This document shows, in pieces, positions 1 to 8,211 of a DNA stretch of 64,000 nucleotides. Source of the stretch: an uncultured Clostridia bacterium (GTDB taxonomy: Bacteria; Bacillota; Clostridia; Christensenellales; Borkfalkiaceae). A program made the translations under genes and the position numbers. Each line of letters opens with the position of its first letter. Positions within the stretch are counted from its first letter, which is position 1. The stretch is taken from contig CANQMN010000002.1 in assembly GCA_947624965.1 (NCBI GenBank), positions 103,486 through 167,485 of the forward strand. Reading direction: 5' to 3'. The notes under the pieces are model-generated. The model was given only the letters and a program-made list of their open reading frames with translations. It was not told the DNA's origin and did no database searches.

Positions 1-733
1 GCCGTCCGACGCATATCTTCGCGACGACGCGCAGTTTGCGGAAAAATTGAATTTCGCGATACAAGCCGCGGAAACGTCGGAAAAGCTGGTAACCATCGGC
101 ATCACACCGACCTTTCCCGCGACGGGGTATGGCTATATCCGCTTTCAAAAATCTGCGGAGCCCGTGAAAAAGGCGCTCCGTTTCGTGGAGAAGCCGAAGA
201 AAAAACTCGCCGAAAAGTACATCAAGAGCGGCGATTACGTCTGGAACAGCGGGATGTTCATCTGGAAGGTATCCACCATTCTGGAAAAGTTCCGCACGCT
301 CCTGCCCGATATCTATGTCGATCTGATGAAGATCTACAACGCGATCGGGACGGCGCACGAGAAGCGCACTATTTCGAGCGTCTATCCCAAAATCAGTTCC
401 ATTTCCGTCGATTACGGCGTGATGGAGAAATGCAAGGATATTCTCGTCGTCCCGGGAGACTTCGGGTGGAGCGACGTCGGCAGTTGGGACATGCTCGGCG
501 TCCTGCATTCGGTGGACGAGTGCGGGAACATCGTCATGGGCGACGGGTTGGCATTGGAGACGCGCAACTCCGTTCTGTATGCCGGGAAGAAGTTCATCGC
601 GACCGTCGGCGTAAAGGATATGATCATCGTCGATACGGAGGACGCGCTCCTGATCTGTCCGAAATCCCGCGCGCAGGACGTGAAAAAGATCGTGGACGAA
701 TTGCGTAATCAGGGAAGAGAGGACCTGCTCTGA
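1..733 (+). CDS. manC: Mannose-1-phosphate guanylyltransferase, 3' part (5' end outside window)
   Basis: The C-terminal 243 or so residues of a GDP-mannose pyrophosphorylase, which makes GDP-mannose from mannose-1-phosphate and GTP. The reading frame is already open at base 2 and starts in the conserved PSDAY segment, so the nucleotide-binding N-terminus lies upstream of the window. Family motifs seen in order are TGYGYI, FVEKP (sugar binding), NSGMFIW, SVDYGVME and WSDVGSW. The fused phosphomannose isomerase cupin of bifunctional ManC/AlgA proteins is absent; a separate manA lies two genes downstream. The stop overlaps the next start by one base (TGATG), indicating an operon. Function is well supported; only the missing 5' end limits it. 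Confidence 0.9.
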   Translation, partial: PSDAYLRDDAQFAEKLNFAIQAAETSEKLVTIGITPTFPATGYGYIRFQKSAEPVKKALRFVEKPKKKLAEKYIKSGDYVWNSGMFIWKVSTILEKFRTLLPDIYVDLMKIYNAIGTAHEKRTISSVYPKISSISVDYGVMEKCKDILVVPGDFGWSDVGSWDMLGVLHSVDECGNIVMGDGLALETRNSVLYAGKKFIATVGVKDMIIVDTEDALLICPKSRAQDVKKIVDELRNQGREDLL

Positions 734-2502
734 TGAATTACCGCGAGGAATACCGCAGGTGGTGCGAGAGCGAGCTCTTTGACGAAGCGACGAGAGCGGA
801 GTGCCGCGCCCTGCGGGACGAGAGGGAGATCGAGGACAGATTTTATAAGACGCTTACCTTCGGGACGGGCGGGCTTCGCGGCGAGCTCGGCGCGGGCACG
901 AACCGCATGAACGAGTACACTGTGGGGAAGGCAACGCAGGGGCTTGCCGATCGCATCAACGCCTGCGGGCAGGGGGGGAGCGTCGTCATCGCCTACGACA
1001 GCAGAAGAATGTCTGCGGAGTTTGCGCTGTCCACCGCCTGCATTTTTGCGGCAAACGGCGTAAAGGCGTATCTCTTCCGCGAACTTCGTCCGACGCCGAT
1101 GCTCTCTTTTGCGGTGCGTTTTTTGCATGCAACGGCGGGCGTCGTGATCACCGCGAGCCACAATCCGCCGCAATATAACGGTTATAAAGTGTATTGGTCG
1201 GACGGGGGGCAGATCGTTCCGCCGTACGACGAGGAGATCATCGCCTGCGTGAACGCCGTGGACGATTATTCCGCCGTCCGTCGGATCGGCGAGGAAGAGG
1301 CGTGCCGCCGCGGGCTCCTCGTCTATCTCGGCAATGAGGTGGACGACGCCTATCATGCGGCGCTTCGGTCGCTCTCATGCGATGCCGCGAGCCGGGGCGG
1401 GCGCGCGCGGGACTTGAAGATCGTCTATACGCCGCTCAACGGAACGGGCAATTTGCCCGTCCGCAGGGCGCTCCGCGAGGCGGGCTTTTCCGATGTGTTC
1501 GTCGTGAAGGAGCAGGAGGCGCCGGACGGGAACTTTCCCACGCTCGCGCTCCCGAACCCCGAGGACCCGCGTGCGTTCGATCTTGCGCTCCGTCTCGCCG
1601 CGGAAGTGGGGGCGGACCTCGTGCTCGCCACCGATCCCGACGCGGACAGGCTCGGCTTGTACGCGCGCGACGGGAAGAGCGGGGAATACAAGCCGTTTAC
1701 GGGCAACATGAGCGGGATCCTTCTCGCCGACTATTTGCTCTCCCGAAGGGCGGAGCAGGGGCTCCTTCCCGCCTGCCGTGCAGACGGCGCGCTCGTTACG
1801 ACCGTCGTCTCCTCCAAAATGGCGCATGCGCTCGCCGCGGCGTACGGGCTGACCGTCATCGAAACGCTCACGGGGTTCAAATATATCGGCGAACAGATCA
1901 AGCGTTTCGGCGAGGCGCGCGAAAGAAACGGCGGTCGGCTCGACCATACCAAGGGCGCCTTTGCGTTCGAGTTCGGCTTCGAGGAGAGCTACGGCTGTCT
2001 TGCGGGGACGTATGCGCGCGACAAGGACGCGGTGGGCGCGGCGCTCCTGCTCTGCGAAGCCGCCGCGTATTACAGGGACAAGGGGCTCACCCTTTGGGAC
2101 CGTATGTTACAGCTCTATGAGAGGTACGGGTACTATCGGGAATCGCTCGCTTCGTTCTCCTACGGCGGGGCGGACGGTGCGGCGCGCATCCGCGCGCTCA
2201 TGCAGTCGCTGCGTGCGGCGGAGCCGCGCGCGCTCGGCGGGGAGACCGTCGTCGCCGTGCGCGACTATCTCTGCGGAACGCGCAAGGACTTGCGCACGGG
2301 AAAAACGCAGCCCGTCGGCTTGCCCCGAAGCAACGTCCTGTATTTCGAGTTGGAACACGGCGGCTGGTGCTGTGCGCGTCCCTCTGGCACGGAGCCGAAG
2401 ATAAAATTTTATTTCGGCGCGAAGGGGAAGGATTTCTCCGAAGCGGATACCAAGGCGGAAAGCATTCGCAAGGCGCTTGTCGCCCTTGCAAATGAGGAAT
2501 GA
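733..2502 (+). CDS. Phospho-sugar mutase (phosphoglucomutase/phosphomannomutase, PGM2-like)
   Basis: A 589-residue alpha-D-phosphohexomutase that interconverts hexose-1-phosphate and hexose-6-phosphate. The active-site loop TASHNPPQYNG carries the phosphorylated serine (about S142). The Mg2+ loop DPDADRLG is near residue 300, the sugar-binding EFGFEESYG near 415 and the phosphate-binding RPSGTEPKIKF near 550. The length fits the long Firmicutes/PGM2-type branch rather than the 450-residue ManB type. Its place between the GDP-mannose pyrophosphorylase and manA makes mannose-phosphate a likely physiological substrate, but glucose-phosphate cannot be excluded. Start and stop codons overlap both neighbours, so translation is probably coupled. 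Confidence 0.92.
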   Translation: MNYREEYRRWCESELFDEATRAECRALRDEREIEDRFYKTLTFGTGGLRGELGAGTNRMNEYTVGKATQGLADRINACGQGGSVVIAYDSRRMSAEFALSTACIFAANGVKAYLFRELRPTPMLSFAVRFLHATAGVVITASHNPPQYNGYKVYWSDGGQIVPPYDEEIIACVNAVDDYSAVRRIGEEEACRRGLLVYLGNEVDDAYHAALRSLSCDAASRGGRARDLKIVYTPLNGTGNLPVRRALREAGFSDVFVVKEQEAPDGNFPTLALPNPEDPRAFDLALRLAAEVGADLVLATDPDADRLGLYARDGKSGEYKPFTGNMSGILLADYLLSRRAEQGLLPACRADGALVTTVVSSKMAHALAAAYGLTVIETLTGFKYIGEQIKRFGEARERNGGRLDHTKGAFAFEFGFEESYGCLAGTYARDKDAVGAALLLCEAAAYYRDKGLTLWDRMLQLYERYGYYRESLASFSYGGADGAARIRALMQSLRAAEPRALGGETVVAVRDYLCGTRKDLRTGKTQPVGLPRSNVLYFELEHGGWCCARPSGTEPKIKFYFGAKGKDFSEADTKAESIRKALVALANEE

Positions 2503-3461
2503 GCGGTATGGTAAAGTTGAGATCGGCATACAAAGATTATCTTTGGGGCGGCACGAAGATCCGCGACGTGTTGAAAAAGGACGTCGGCGGCTACGACTGC
2601 GTGGCGGAAAGTTGGGAGATCTCCACCCATCCCGCGGGGAAAAGCGTCATCGCGGAAGGGGAATATGCGGGCAAAACGCTCGACGAGTATTTCTCTGCCG
2701 TCGGCTGGTCCTGTTTGGGCGCGTACGGCGAAAGCAACCGCCGCCTGCCCGTGCTCGTCAAATATATCGATGCGAGCGCGCCGCTCTCCATTCAGGTGCA
2801 TCCCGACGATCGCTATGCGCATTCCCATACCGACGACGACGGAAAATGCGAGATCTGGTTCATTCTCGGCGCGGAGAAGGGTGCGCACATCTATCTCGGC
2901 TTCAACAGGGACGTCAGCGAAGAGGAGGTCCGCGGGCGCATCCGTGAAGGCACGCTGACGGAAATCCTCAATAAAATTCCCGTCAAAAAGGGAGAAGCGT
3001 ACTATATCCCGGCGGGGACGGTCCACGCGATCGGCGCGGGCTGTCTCATCTGCGAGATCCAGCAGGCGTCCGATCTGACGTACCGGCTCTACGACTATGC
3101 GAGAAGGGGAAAGGACGGGAAGTTGCGCGAACTGCATCTGGACGACGCGCTCGCCGTGCTCGATTATTCCATGCGCAAAGTGCCCGATGCGCAGGAGCGC
3201 GACATCGTGAGCGCGGGCGAATATCTTAACGACATGTTGCCCGAAAATGCGACCTGCGAAATTTTCCACTATCGCGCCGACGGGGAGTTTTCCGTCGTTT
3301 CGCCCCGCGATCACGCCATTTTCGCATTGATCTACGGCGGCCGCGGACGTATTTCCGACGAGGAGAGAACGCGCCCCGCCGCCGTCGGCGACACGTGGTT
3401 CCATCTCGGAAAGACCTTGAAGATCGACGGGAAATGCAAGGCGCTCGTCATCAGAATTTAA
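2499..3461 (+). CDS. manA: Mannose-6-phosphate isomerase, class I
   Basis: A 320-residue cupin metalloenzyme that interconverts fructose-6-phosphate and mannose-6-phosphate, feeding the mutase and guanylyltransferase encoded just upstream. Visible motifs are YLWGG (YKDYLWGGTKIR) at the N-terminus, the zinc-site segment IQVHPDD, and YYIPAGTVHAIGAG with the second zinc histidine. The length matches the short Firmicutes form. The ATG at 2499 overlaps the upstream stop (ATGA) and is preceded by an AGGA-type ribosome site; an in-frame ATG at 2508 is a possible alternative. It is the last gene of the operon and is followed by a hairpin terminator. Confidence 0.93.
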   Translation: MSGMVKLRSAYKDYLWGGTKIRDVLKKDVGGYDCVAESWEISTHPAGKSVIAEGEYAGKTLDEYFSAVGWSCLGAYGESNRRLPVLVKYIDASAPLSIQVHPDDRYAHSHTDDDGKCEIWFILGAEKGAHIYLGFNRDVSEEEVRGRIREGTLTEILNKIPVKKGEAYYIPAGTVHAIGAGCLICEIQQASDLTYRLYDYARRGKDGKLRELHLDDALAVLDYSMRKVPDAQERDIVSAGEYLNDMLPENATCEIFHYRADGEFSVVSPRDHAIFALIYGGRGRISDEERTRPAAVGDTWFHLGKTLKIDGKCKALVIRI

Positions 3462-3494
3462 GCGCGCGTTTCGCGGTGCGGGAGCGCGCTTTTC
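3461..3494 (+). terminator. Intrinsic terminator of the mannose operon
   Basis: AGCGCGC (3461-3467) pairs with GCGCGCT (3484-3490) across a 16-nt loop, and TTTTCTT follows. It sits directly on the manA stop codon. Confidence 0.7.
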
Positions 3495-3540
3495 TTACGG
3501 AAAATTATTTTAATTTCATATAAAATGTTTTATAAAAATA

Positions 3541-3569
3541 TTGACGAAACAGGCATTGATTGATATAAT
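3541..3569 (+). promoter_or_regulatory. Sigma-A-type promoter for the arabinofuranosidase gene
   Basis: TTGACG (3541-3546), a 17-nt spacer and TATAAT (3564-3569). The predicted leader is about 60 nt and contains AAAGGGA just before the ATG at 3638. I see no clear operator. Confidence 0.8.
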
Positions 3570-3637
3570 AGGCATAAGGAAATCGGGCGCCGACCCGAGC
3601 GCGGAAAGCGCGTTCAAACGAGCGGAGCGAAAGGGAT

Positions 3638-6241
3638 ATGGTACGGTTTGAATTGGATGCGAAAAAGCGCGGCGTTGACATTTCGGAACACCTCTACGGG
3701 CTGTTTTTCGAGGATATCAACCAAGCTGCCGACGGCGGCTTGAATGCCGAAATGGTCATCAACAATTCGTTTGAATTTGAATATTTCACGTACGACAACT
3801 ACAACTGCGAGAGCGCGGTCGAGGCGCGCAAGGAAAAGAGCTTCTATTGGGACATCTACGGCGCGGGTCCCCGTAAAGTTACGACGAAGGGGGGCATGAA
3901 CGAGAACAATCCCTCCTATCTCCTTTTGGACGTCGGCGGGTTTTATCATCTCGAAAATCCCGGCTATTATTGCAACGGGGCGTACGATCTGTACGGGATG
4001 CCCGTCGATAACGGCGAGACATACAATTTCTCCATGTGGGTGAAGCGGCTCGGCTTCAAGGGCGTGGCGAAGATCTACATCCGCGGCGCGCACGGCAGGC
4101 ACACGACCGTCGGCGAAATAAAGATCCCCGAGGGGACGGAGGGGGATTGGATCAAAGTTTCCACGTCCGTCGTCGCGGAAAAAGATACGATGGGGCGTCT
4201 CTGCATCGAACTCGAAGGAAACGGCAAACTGGGGATCGATTATGTCTCCCTTCTCCCTGCAACGACGTGGGGGGATCCCGATAAGTACAGAAACGGCAAA
4301 CTCTCTCCCCGTATCGTAAAGGTTTTGCAGGATTGCCATCCTTCCTTCTTCCGCTTCCCCGGCGGCTGCGTCGTCGAGGGGGACGTTAGTTTCGATTATC
4401 AATATAAATGGCGCAACACGGTGGGTCCGCTCGAAACGAGAAAGCAGGTCCCCAATGTTTGGCGGTATATGCAGTCCTACGGCATCGGATTTTACGAGTA
4501 TTTCGCGCTCTGCGAGGACTTGAAGATGTCGCCGCTTCCCGTGCTCCATTGCGGCGTGCTCTGCCAGATCCGCATGGGGGAACAGCGGAAAACGGGCTAC
4601 CAGCGCATCGTTCCCGGGACGGAGAAGTTCCAGAAGGAAGTCATCGACAACGTCGCCGACCTCATCTATTTTGCGAAGGGCGACATCGCGTCCGACGATG
4701 CGAACGAATCCTATTGGGCAAAAGTCCGCGCGGATATGGGACATCCCGCTCCGTTCGAGCTCAAATACATCGGGATCGGCAACGAGAACTGGGGATACGA
4801 GTATTTCGATAATTTCGCCTCCTGCCTCTTGGGCGTCCGCCAATATATGTACAAGGGGCGGCTCACCGATCTTCTGAAACTCTTCGATATCACCGTCGTT
4901 ACGACGTGCGGCGTAGACATCCGTCCCTCCGATTCCAACGAGTCGTGGAAGATCATCAACGAAAAGTACCGCGATATGATCGTAGACGAGCACGTCTACA
5001 ACTCCTATCAGTGGTTCATCGACAACACCAAGCGTTACGACTGTTACGACAGAAACGGCGCGAAGGTCTTCATGGGCGAATACGCCATGCACACGATGGC
5101 GGACGGCAGGGGGCGCCTCAACGGGGACAACAATTTGAAGTCCGCGCTTGCGGAAGCGGCGTTCCTCACGGGGTGCGAAAGAAATTCGGACGTCGTGAAG
5201 ATGACTTGCTATGCGCCGCTCTTCGCCTCCACGTATAATTACAGCTGGACGCCCAACATGATCTGGTTCAACGCGCGCGATATCATGCTCACGCCCAACT
5301 ATTACGTCCAGCAGATGTTCGCCGCCAACACGGGCAAATATGCGCTCACCGACGTCGCGCCCGTGGACGACAACAACGCGGGCGGACTGCTCATCGGCGG
5401 ACACAGGACGGCGAGCGCGGTCTCCTCGGTAACGGTACGGGATTTGGAGACGGGAAAAGTTCTCTACACGCACGATTTCGCCGACGGGCTCGGCGGCTGG
5501 AAGGTATATCCCAAGTGCTGCGGCGGGCACATCGAGGGAAAGGAGCTCGTCATCGAGGAGAGCGACGCGTTCAACGGCTACTATTACGACGCGCAGGATT
5601 TCGGAAATTGCGAAGTGGAAGTCTCCTTCCGCCGTCTCTCCGGCGAACAGAGCTTTATCGTGGGCGTCGGCGTCAGCGACGTGCGCGACGTCGGCAAGAT
5701 GGACAACGCTGGCTTTTCCATCTGCTGCCAATACGGCAAAAACCACAAGGGGTACGACGTTTCCTTCGATAAGCGGGTCGACTTCATGCGCACCGTCTGC
5801 GAGATGATGGGAAAGGATAAGTTCCTCGGCTATTCCCCCGAAGGGAACAAGATGAAGCTGGTCTATACCAAAAAGCGCTTCACCGCCTCCATCTTTATCG
5901 ACGGCGAATGGCACGTCGTGCTCGACAAGAACATCTGGAAGGTCAACGAGCGCATTTTCCAGAGCGCCACGGTCGGCGAGGACGGAAAAATATATTTGAA
6001 GGTCGTCAACGTCTCGGGAAAGGACGAGGAGTTGCACGCCTCTTTGAAGCACTTCGGAACGCGCAAGCATGCGACGGTAAAAACGCTTTGGCACGAGGAC
6101 GTTACGGCGATCAACGAGATCGGCGGAAAGTGGGGCAAGGCGCATCACATCGAGCCCACCGAAGGGGAACTCGAAATTTGCGGCAACGAGCTCGTCGCGA
6201 CCCTCAAAAACAACAGCGTGAACGTGTTCGTCATCGAATAA
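3638..6241 (+). CDS. abfA: Alpha-L-arabinofuranosidase, glycoside hydrolase family 51
   Basis: An 867-residue enzyme that releases terminal arabinofuranosyl groups from plant arabinans or arabinoxylans. The GH51 start is clear (HLYGLFFEDIN). An N-terminal jelly-roll carbohydrate-binding region (about 50-220) precedes the TIM barrel. The acid/base glutamate is E383 in GIGNENWG and the nucleophile is E481 in VFMGEYAMH. After about residue 600 there is an inserted beta-rich segment resembling a concanavalin/LamG-type fold before the usual GH51 C-terminal sheet, which explains the length (plain intracellular GH51 enzymes are about 500 residues). No signal peptide is visible, so the enzyme is probably cytoplasmic and acts on imported oligosaccharides. 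It is monocistronic, with its own promoter and terminator. Confidence 0.93.
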   Translation: MVRFELDAKKRGVDISEHLYGLFFEDINQAADGGLNAEMVINNSFEFEYFTYDNYNCESAVEARKEKSFYWDIYGAGPRKVTTKGGMNENNPSYLLLDVGGFYHLENPGYYCNGAYDLYGMPVDNGETYNFSMWVKRLGFKGVAKIYIRGAHGRHTTVGEIKIPEGTEGDWIKVSTSVVAEKDTMGRLCIELEGNGKLGIDYVSLLPATTWGDPDKYRNGKLSPRIVKVLQDCHPSFFRFPGGCVVEGDVSFDYQYKWRNTVGPLETRKQVPNVWRYMQSYGIGFYEYFALCEDLKMSPLPVLHCGVLCQIRMGEQRKTGYQRIVPGTEKFQKEVIDNVADLIYFAKGDIASDDANESYWAKVRADMGHPAPFELKYIGIGNENWGYEYFDNFASCLLGVRQYMYKGRLTDLLKLFDITVVTTCGVDIRPSDSNESWKIINEKYRDMIVDEHVYNSYQWFIDNTKRYDCYDRNGAKVFMGEYAMHTMADGRGRLNGDNNLKSALAEAAFLTGCERNSDVVKMTCYAPLFASTYNYSWTPNMIWFNARDIMLTPNYYVQQMFAANTGKYALTDVAPVDDNNAGGLLIGGHRTASAVSSVTVRDLETGKVLYTHDFADGLGGWKVYPKCCGGHIEGKELVIEESDAFNGYYYDAQDFGNCEVEVSFRRLSGEQSFIVGVGVSDVRDVGKMDNAGFSICCQYGKNHKGYDVSFDKRVDFMRTVCEMMGKDKFLGYSPEGNKMKLVYTKKRFTASIFIDGEWHVVLDKNIWKVNERIFQSATVGEDGKIYLKVVNVSGKDEELHASLKHFGTRKHATVKTLWHEDVTAINEIGGKWGKAHHIEPTEGELEICGNELVATLKNNSVNVFVIE

Positions 6242-6256
6242 TCGTAAACTTTACCG

Positions 6257-6288
6257 AACTCCCGTGCGGAAACGCGCGGGAGTTTTTT
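6257..6288 (+). terminator. Intrinsic terminator after the arabinofuranosidase gene
   Basis: AACTCCCG (6257-6264) pairs with CGGGAGTT (6277-6284), and six T residues follow. The T-run overlaps the -35 element of the spoIIIA promoter by one base. Confidence 0.85.
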
Positions 6289-6316
6289 CATATTCTTTTC
6301 TTCCGCGCCATATATT
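6288..6316 (+). promoter_or_regulatory. Sigma-E-type promoter of the spoIIIA operon
   Basis: TCATATT (6288-6294) matches the B. subtilis sigma-E -35 consensus KMATATT exactly. After a 14-nt spacer, CATATATT (6309-6316) matches the -10 consensus CATACAHT at 7 of 8 positions. Mother-cell sigma-E control of spoIIIA is known in Bacillus. The predicted start site falls within about one base of the ATG at 6324. Confidence 0.7.
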
Positions 6317-6323
6317 GTTACAA

Positions 6324-7163
6324 ATGCTCGACTTCCTTCCGCCGCGCCTCGCCGAAGCGGTGCGCTTCGTCAATCTCAACAGGCTGTACGAACTGCGCCT
6401 GCGCGCGGACAAGCCTCTGCGCGCCAACGTGGGCGGGACGTATTGCTATCTCGGGGAACGGGGGATCGTCGAAAACGCGCGCGACGCCGTCTTTCCCACG
6501 GCGGAGGAGATCGCGGACACGCTGTTTGCGGCAAGCGACTATTCCGTCTACTCCGTGGAAAACCAAATCAGGCACGGATTCGTAACGGGCAGAGAGGGCG
6601 AACGCGTGGGGATCGCGGGGGCGTTCGTCTATGAAGGGACGGGCGTGCTCGCGATCCGTTCGGTAACCTCGCTCTGCGTGCGCGTTCCCCATGAGATCCG
6701 CGGATGCGCACAGGAGATATACGGGCGCGTCTTTGCGGAAAAGGTGTGTTCCATGCTTCTCATGTCGCCTCCGGGGGAAGGAAAGACGACCGTCTTGCGG
6801 GACCTCACCAGACTGCTTTGCGAAAACACGCGGTACAACGTTTTGGTGAGCGACGAGCGCGGGGAACTTTCGGCGGGCGACCTCGGGGAAACGGCGGACG
6901 TCATCCGCTTTGCGGACAAGCTGACCGCGTTTACGGCGGGGATCCGCGCCATGCGCCCCGACGTGATTGTAACGGACGAGCTTCTTCCGGAGGATTATCC
7001 CGCCGTGCGGCGCGCCATAGAGAGCGGGATCTGCGTGCTCGCCTCCGCGCACCTCACGCGGTTCGAGGACGTTCCGCAAAAACTGTTCGAGCGGTACGTC
7101 CTGTTGGACGGGCTCGGGAAGGTGGGGAGAATTTTCGGGGCAGAGGGGGAAGATGTGGCTTAA
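6324..7163 (+). CDS. spoIIIAA: Stage III sporulation protein AA (ATPase)
   Basis: A 280-residue cytoplasmic ATPase of the SpoIIIA-SpoIIQ channel that links mother cell and forespore; it is related to type II/IV secretion ATPases. Walker A is SPPGEGKTT (about 148-156) and the Walker-B-like segment lies in the MRPDVIVTDEL region (about 212). I chose ATG 6324 (MLDFLPPRLAEAV) because the in-frame ATG at 6264 lies inside the preceding terminator, and because the B. subtilis protein begins at the equivalent LP...R helix. There is no Shine-Dalgarno site before 6324 and the sigma-E -10 box ends only 7 nt upstream. It overlaps spoIIIAB by 11 bp. Confidence 0.93.
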   Translation: MLDFLPPRLAEAVRFVNLNRLYELRLRADKPLRANVGGTYCYLGERGIVENARDAVFPTAEEIADTLFAASDYSVYSVENQIRHGFVTGREGERVGIAGAFVYEGTGVLAIRSVTSLCVRVPHEIRGCAQEIYGRVFAEKVCSMLLMSPPGEGKTTVLRDLTRLLCENTRYNVLVSDERGELSAGDLGETADVIRFADKLTAFTAGIRAMRPDVIVTDELLPEDYPAVRRAIESGICVLASAHLTRFEDVPQKLFERYVLLDGLGKVGRIFGAEGEDVA

Positions 7164-7620
7164 ATTCTTGCTCGGGGGCGCGGTCGTCGCGTTCTGCATT
7201 CTCATCGGATACCTCGCCGCGGGGAAATACCGTCTGCGTAAGAAATTCTACGCGCAATTCTCCCTCTTCAACGAGCGGTATCTCACCGAACTGTGCTATG
7301 CGCGCAAACCGTTCTCCGAATTTTTACGGGCATACACTTATGCGGGCGATTTTTCCAAGGCGCTCTCCGCGCTGCACAAGGAGGACGCCGACCGGCAAAA
7401 ATTGTCCTATCTCACCAAGGACGAAGCGGGCGAATTTGCGGACTATCTCTCCATGCTCGGCAAGGGGGATTCGCAGTCCCAAAAGAACTTTTTCACGGCA
7501 AAAAAAGGGTATCTGGAAGAAAAAAAGGCGACGAGCGAGCGCGAGGCGAAGGACCGCGGTTCGCTCTATCTCAAACTCGGGCTTTTGGCGGGGCTTGCAA
7601 TCGTCATTCTCATCGTATAA
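7153..7620 (+). CDS. spoIIIAB: Stage III sporulation protein AB
   Basis: A 155-residue member of the spoIIIA channel complex, related to GspF-type secretion platform proteins. It has an N-terminal membrane helix (about 3-20), a soluble helical middle with the usual basic/acidic character, and a C-terminal membrane helix (LLAGLAIVILIV) ending at the stop. The start overlaps spoIIIAA and the stop overlaps the spoIIIAC start (TAATG). The assignment rests on order, length and the two terminal membrane segments, all typical of the family. Confidence 0.9.
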   Translation: MWLKFLLGGAVVAFCILIGYLAAGKYRLRKKFYAQFSLFNERYLTELCYARKPFSEFLRAYTYAGDFSKALSALHKEDADRQKLSYLTKDEAGEFADYLSMLGKGDSQSQKNFFTAKKGYLEEKKATSEREAKDRGSLYLKLGLLAGLAIVILIV

Positions 7621-7817
7621 TGGATATCTCCATCATTTTCAAGTTGGCAGCGATCGGCATCATCATCACCGTCGTCTGCCAAGTGCTCAAAAAATCCGAT
7701 CGGGACGACGTTGCGACCGTCGTCTCCATCGTCGGGATCGTTATCGCGCTCACGCTCGCGGTAACGATGATAGGGGACCTGTTCGAGACCATCCGCACCA
7801 TCTTCGGGGTTTACTGA
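7620..7817 (+). CDS. spoIIIAC: Stage III sporulation protein AC
   Basis: A 65-residue protein with two membrane helices, MDISIIFKLAAIGIIIT and VVSIVGIVIALTLAVTMI, separated by the short polar loop LKKSDRDDVAT, exactly the family architecture. It is part of the SpoIIIA transenvelope channel. It is translationally coupled to spoIIIAB through a one-base stop/start overlap. Confidence 0.93.
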   Translation: MDISIIFKLAAIGIIITVVCQVLKKSDRDDVATVVSIVGIVIALTLAVTMIGDLFETIRTIFGVY

Positions 7818-7818
7818 C

Positions 7819-8211
7819 GTGGAAATTTTTCAGCTCGTCGGGATCGCGCTCATCACCGCGGTCGCGGCGATCATCCTGAAAAGCACAAAGCCGGAACTCG
7901 CCTTCGCCGTCTCCGTGGCGGGCGGCATCATTTTGCTTCTCTTTGCGTTCGAGATATTCAAGGACAGTCTATCTGTATTCGGGAAGATCGCGGACGCAAC
8001 GGGGATCAGCTCTTCGCTCGTAAAAATTCTACTGAAAATGATCGGCATCGGCTATCTCGTGGAGTTCAGCGCGGGGATCCTCAACGACTTCGGACAAAAT
8101 TCCGTGGCGGACAAGCTCGTATTCTGCGGAAAGATCGTCGTGCTCGTGCTTGCGGTCCCCATTCTCGAAAGCGTGCTCTCCCTCGTCGTTCGCCTCTTGG
8201 AGTTGGTATGA
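7819..8211 (+). CDS. spoIIIAD: Stage III sporulation protein AD
   Basis: A 130-residue membrane protein of the SpoIIIA channel with about four hydrophobic helices and the family segment KSTKPELAFAVSVAGGIILLL near the N-terminus. It starts with GTG at 7819, one base after the spoIIIAC stop, and overlaps spoIIIAE by 4 bp. It resembles two concatenated SpoIIIAC-like hairpins, as is usual for the family. Confidence 0.92.
   Translation: MEIFQLVGIALITAVAAIILKSTKPELAFAVSVAGGIILLLFAFEIFKDSLSVFGKIADATGISSSLVKILLKMIGIGYLVEFSAGILNDFGQNSVADKLVFCGKIVVLVLAVPILESVLSLVVRLLELV

Noticed and set aside
3614..6148. An 844-codon open frame opposite the arabinofuranosidase gene
   Set aside because: The + strand gene is an unmistakable GH51 enzyme. 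In GC-rich genes the opposite frame is often open because of codon-position bias, and the antisense product has no family motifs.
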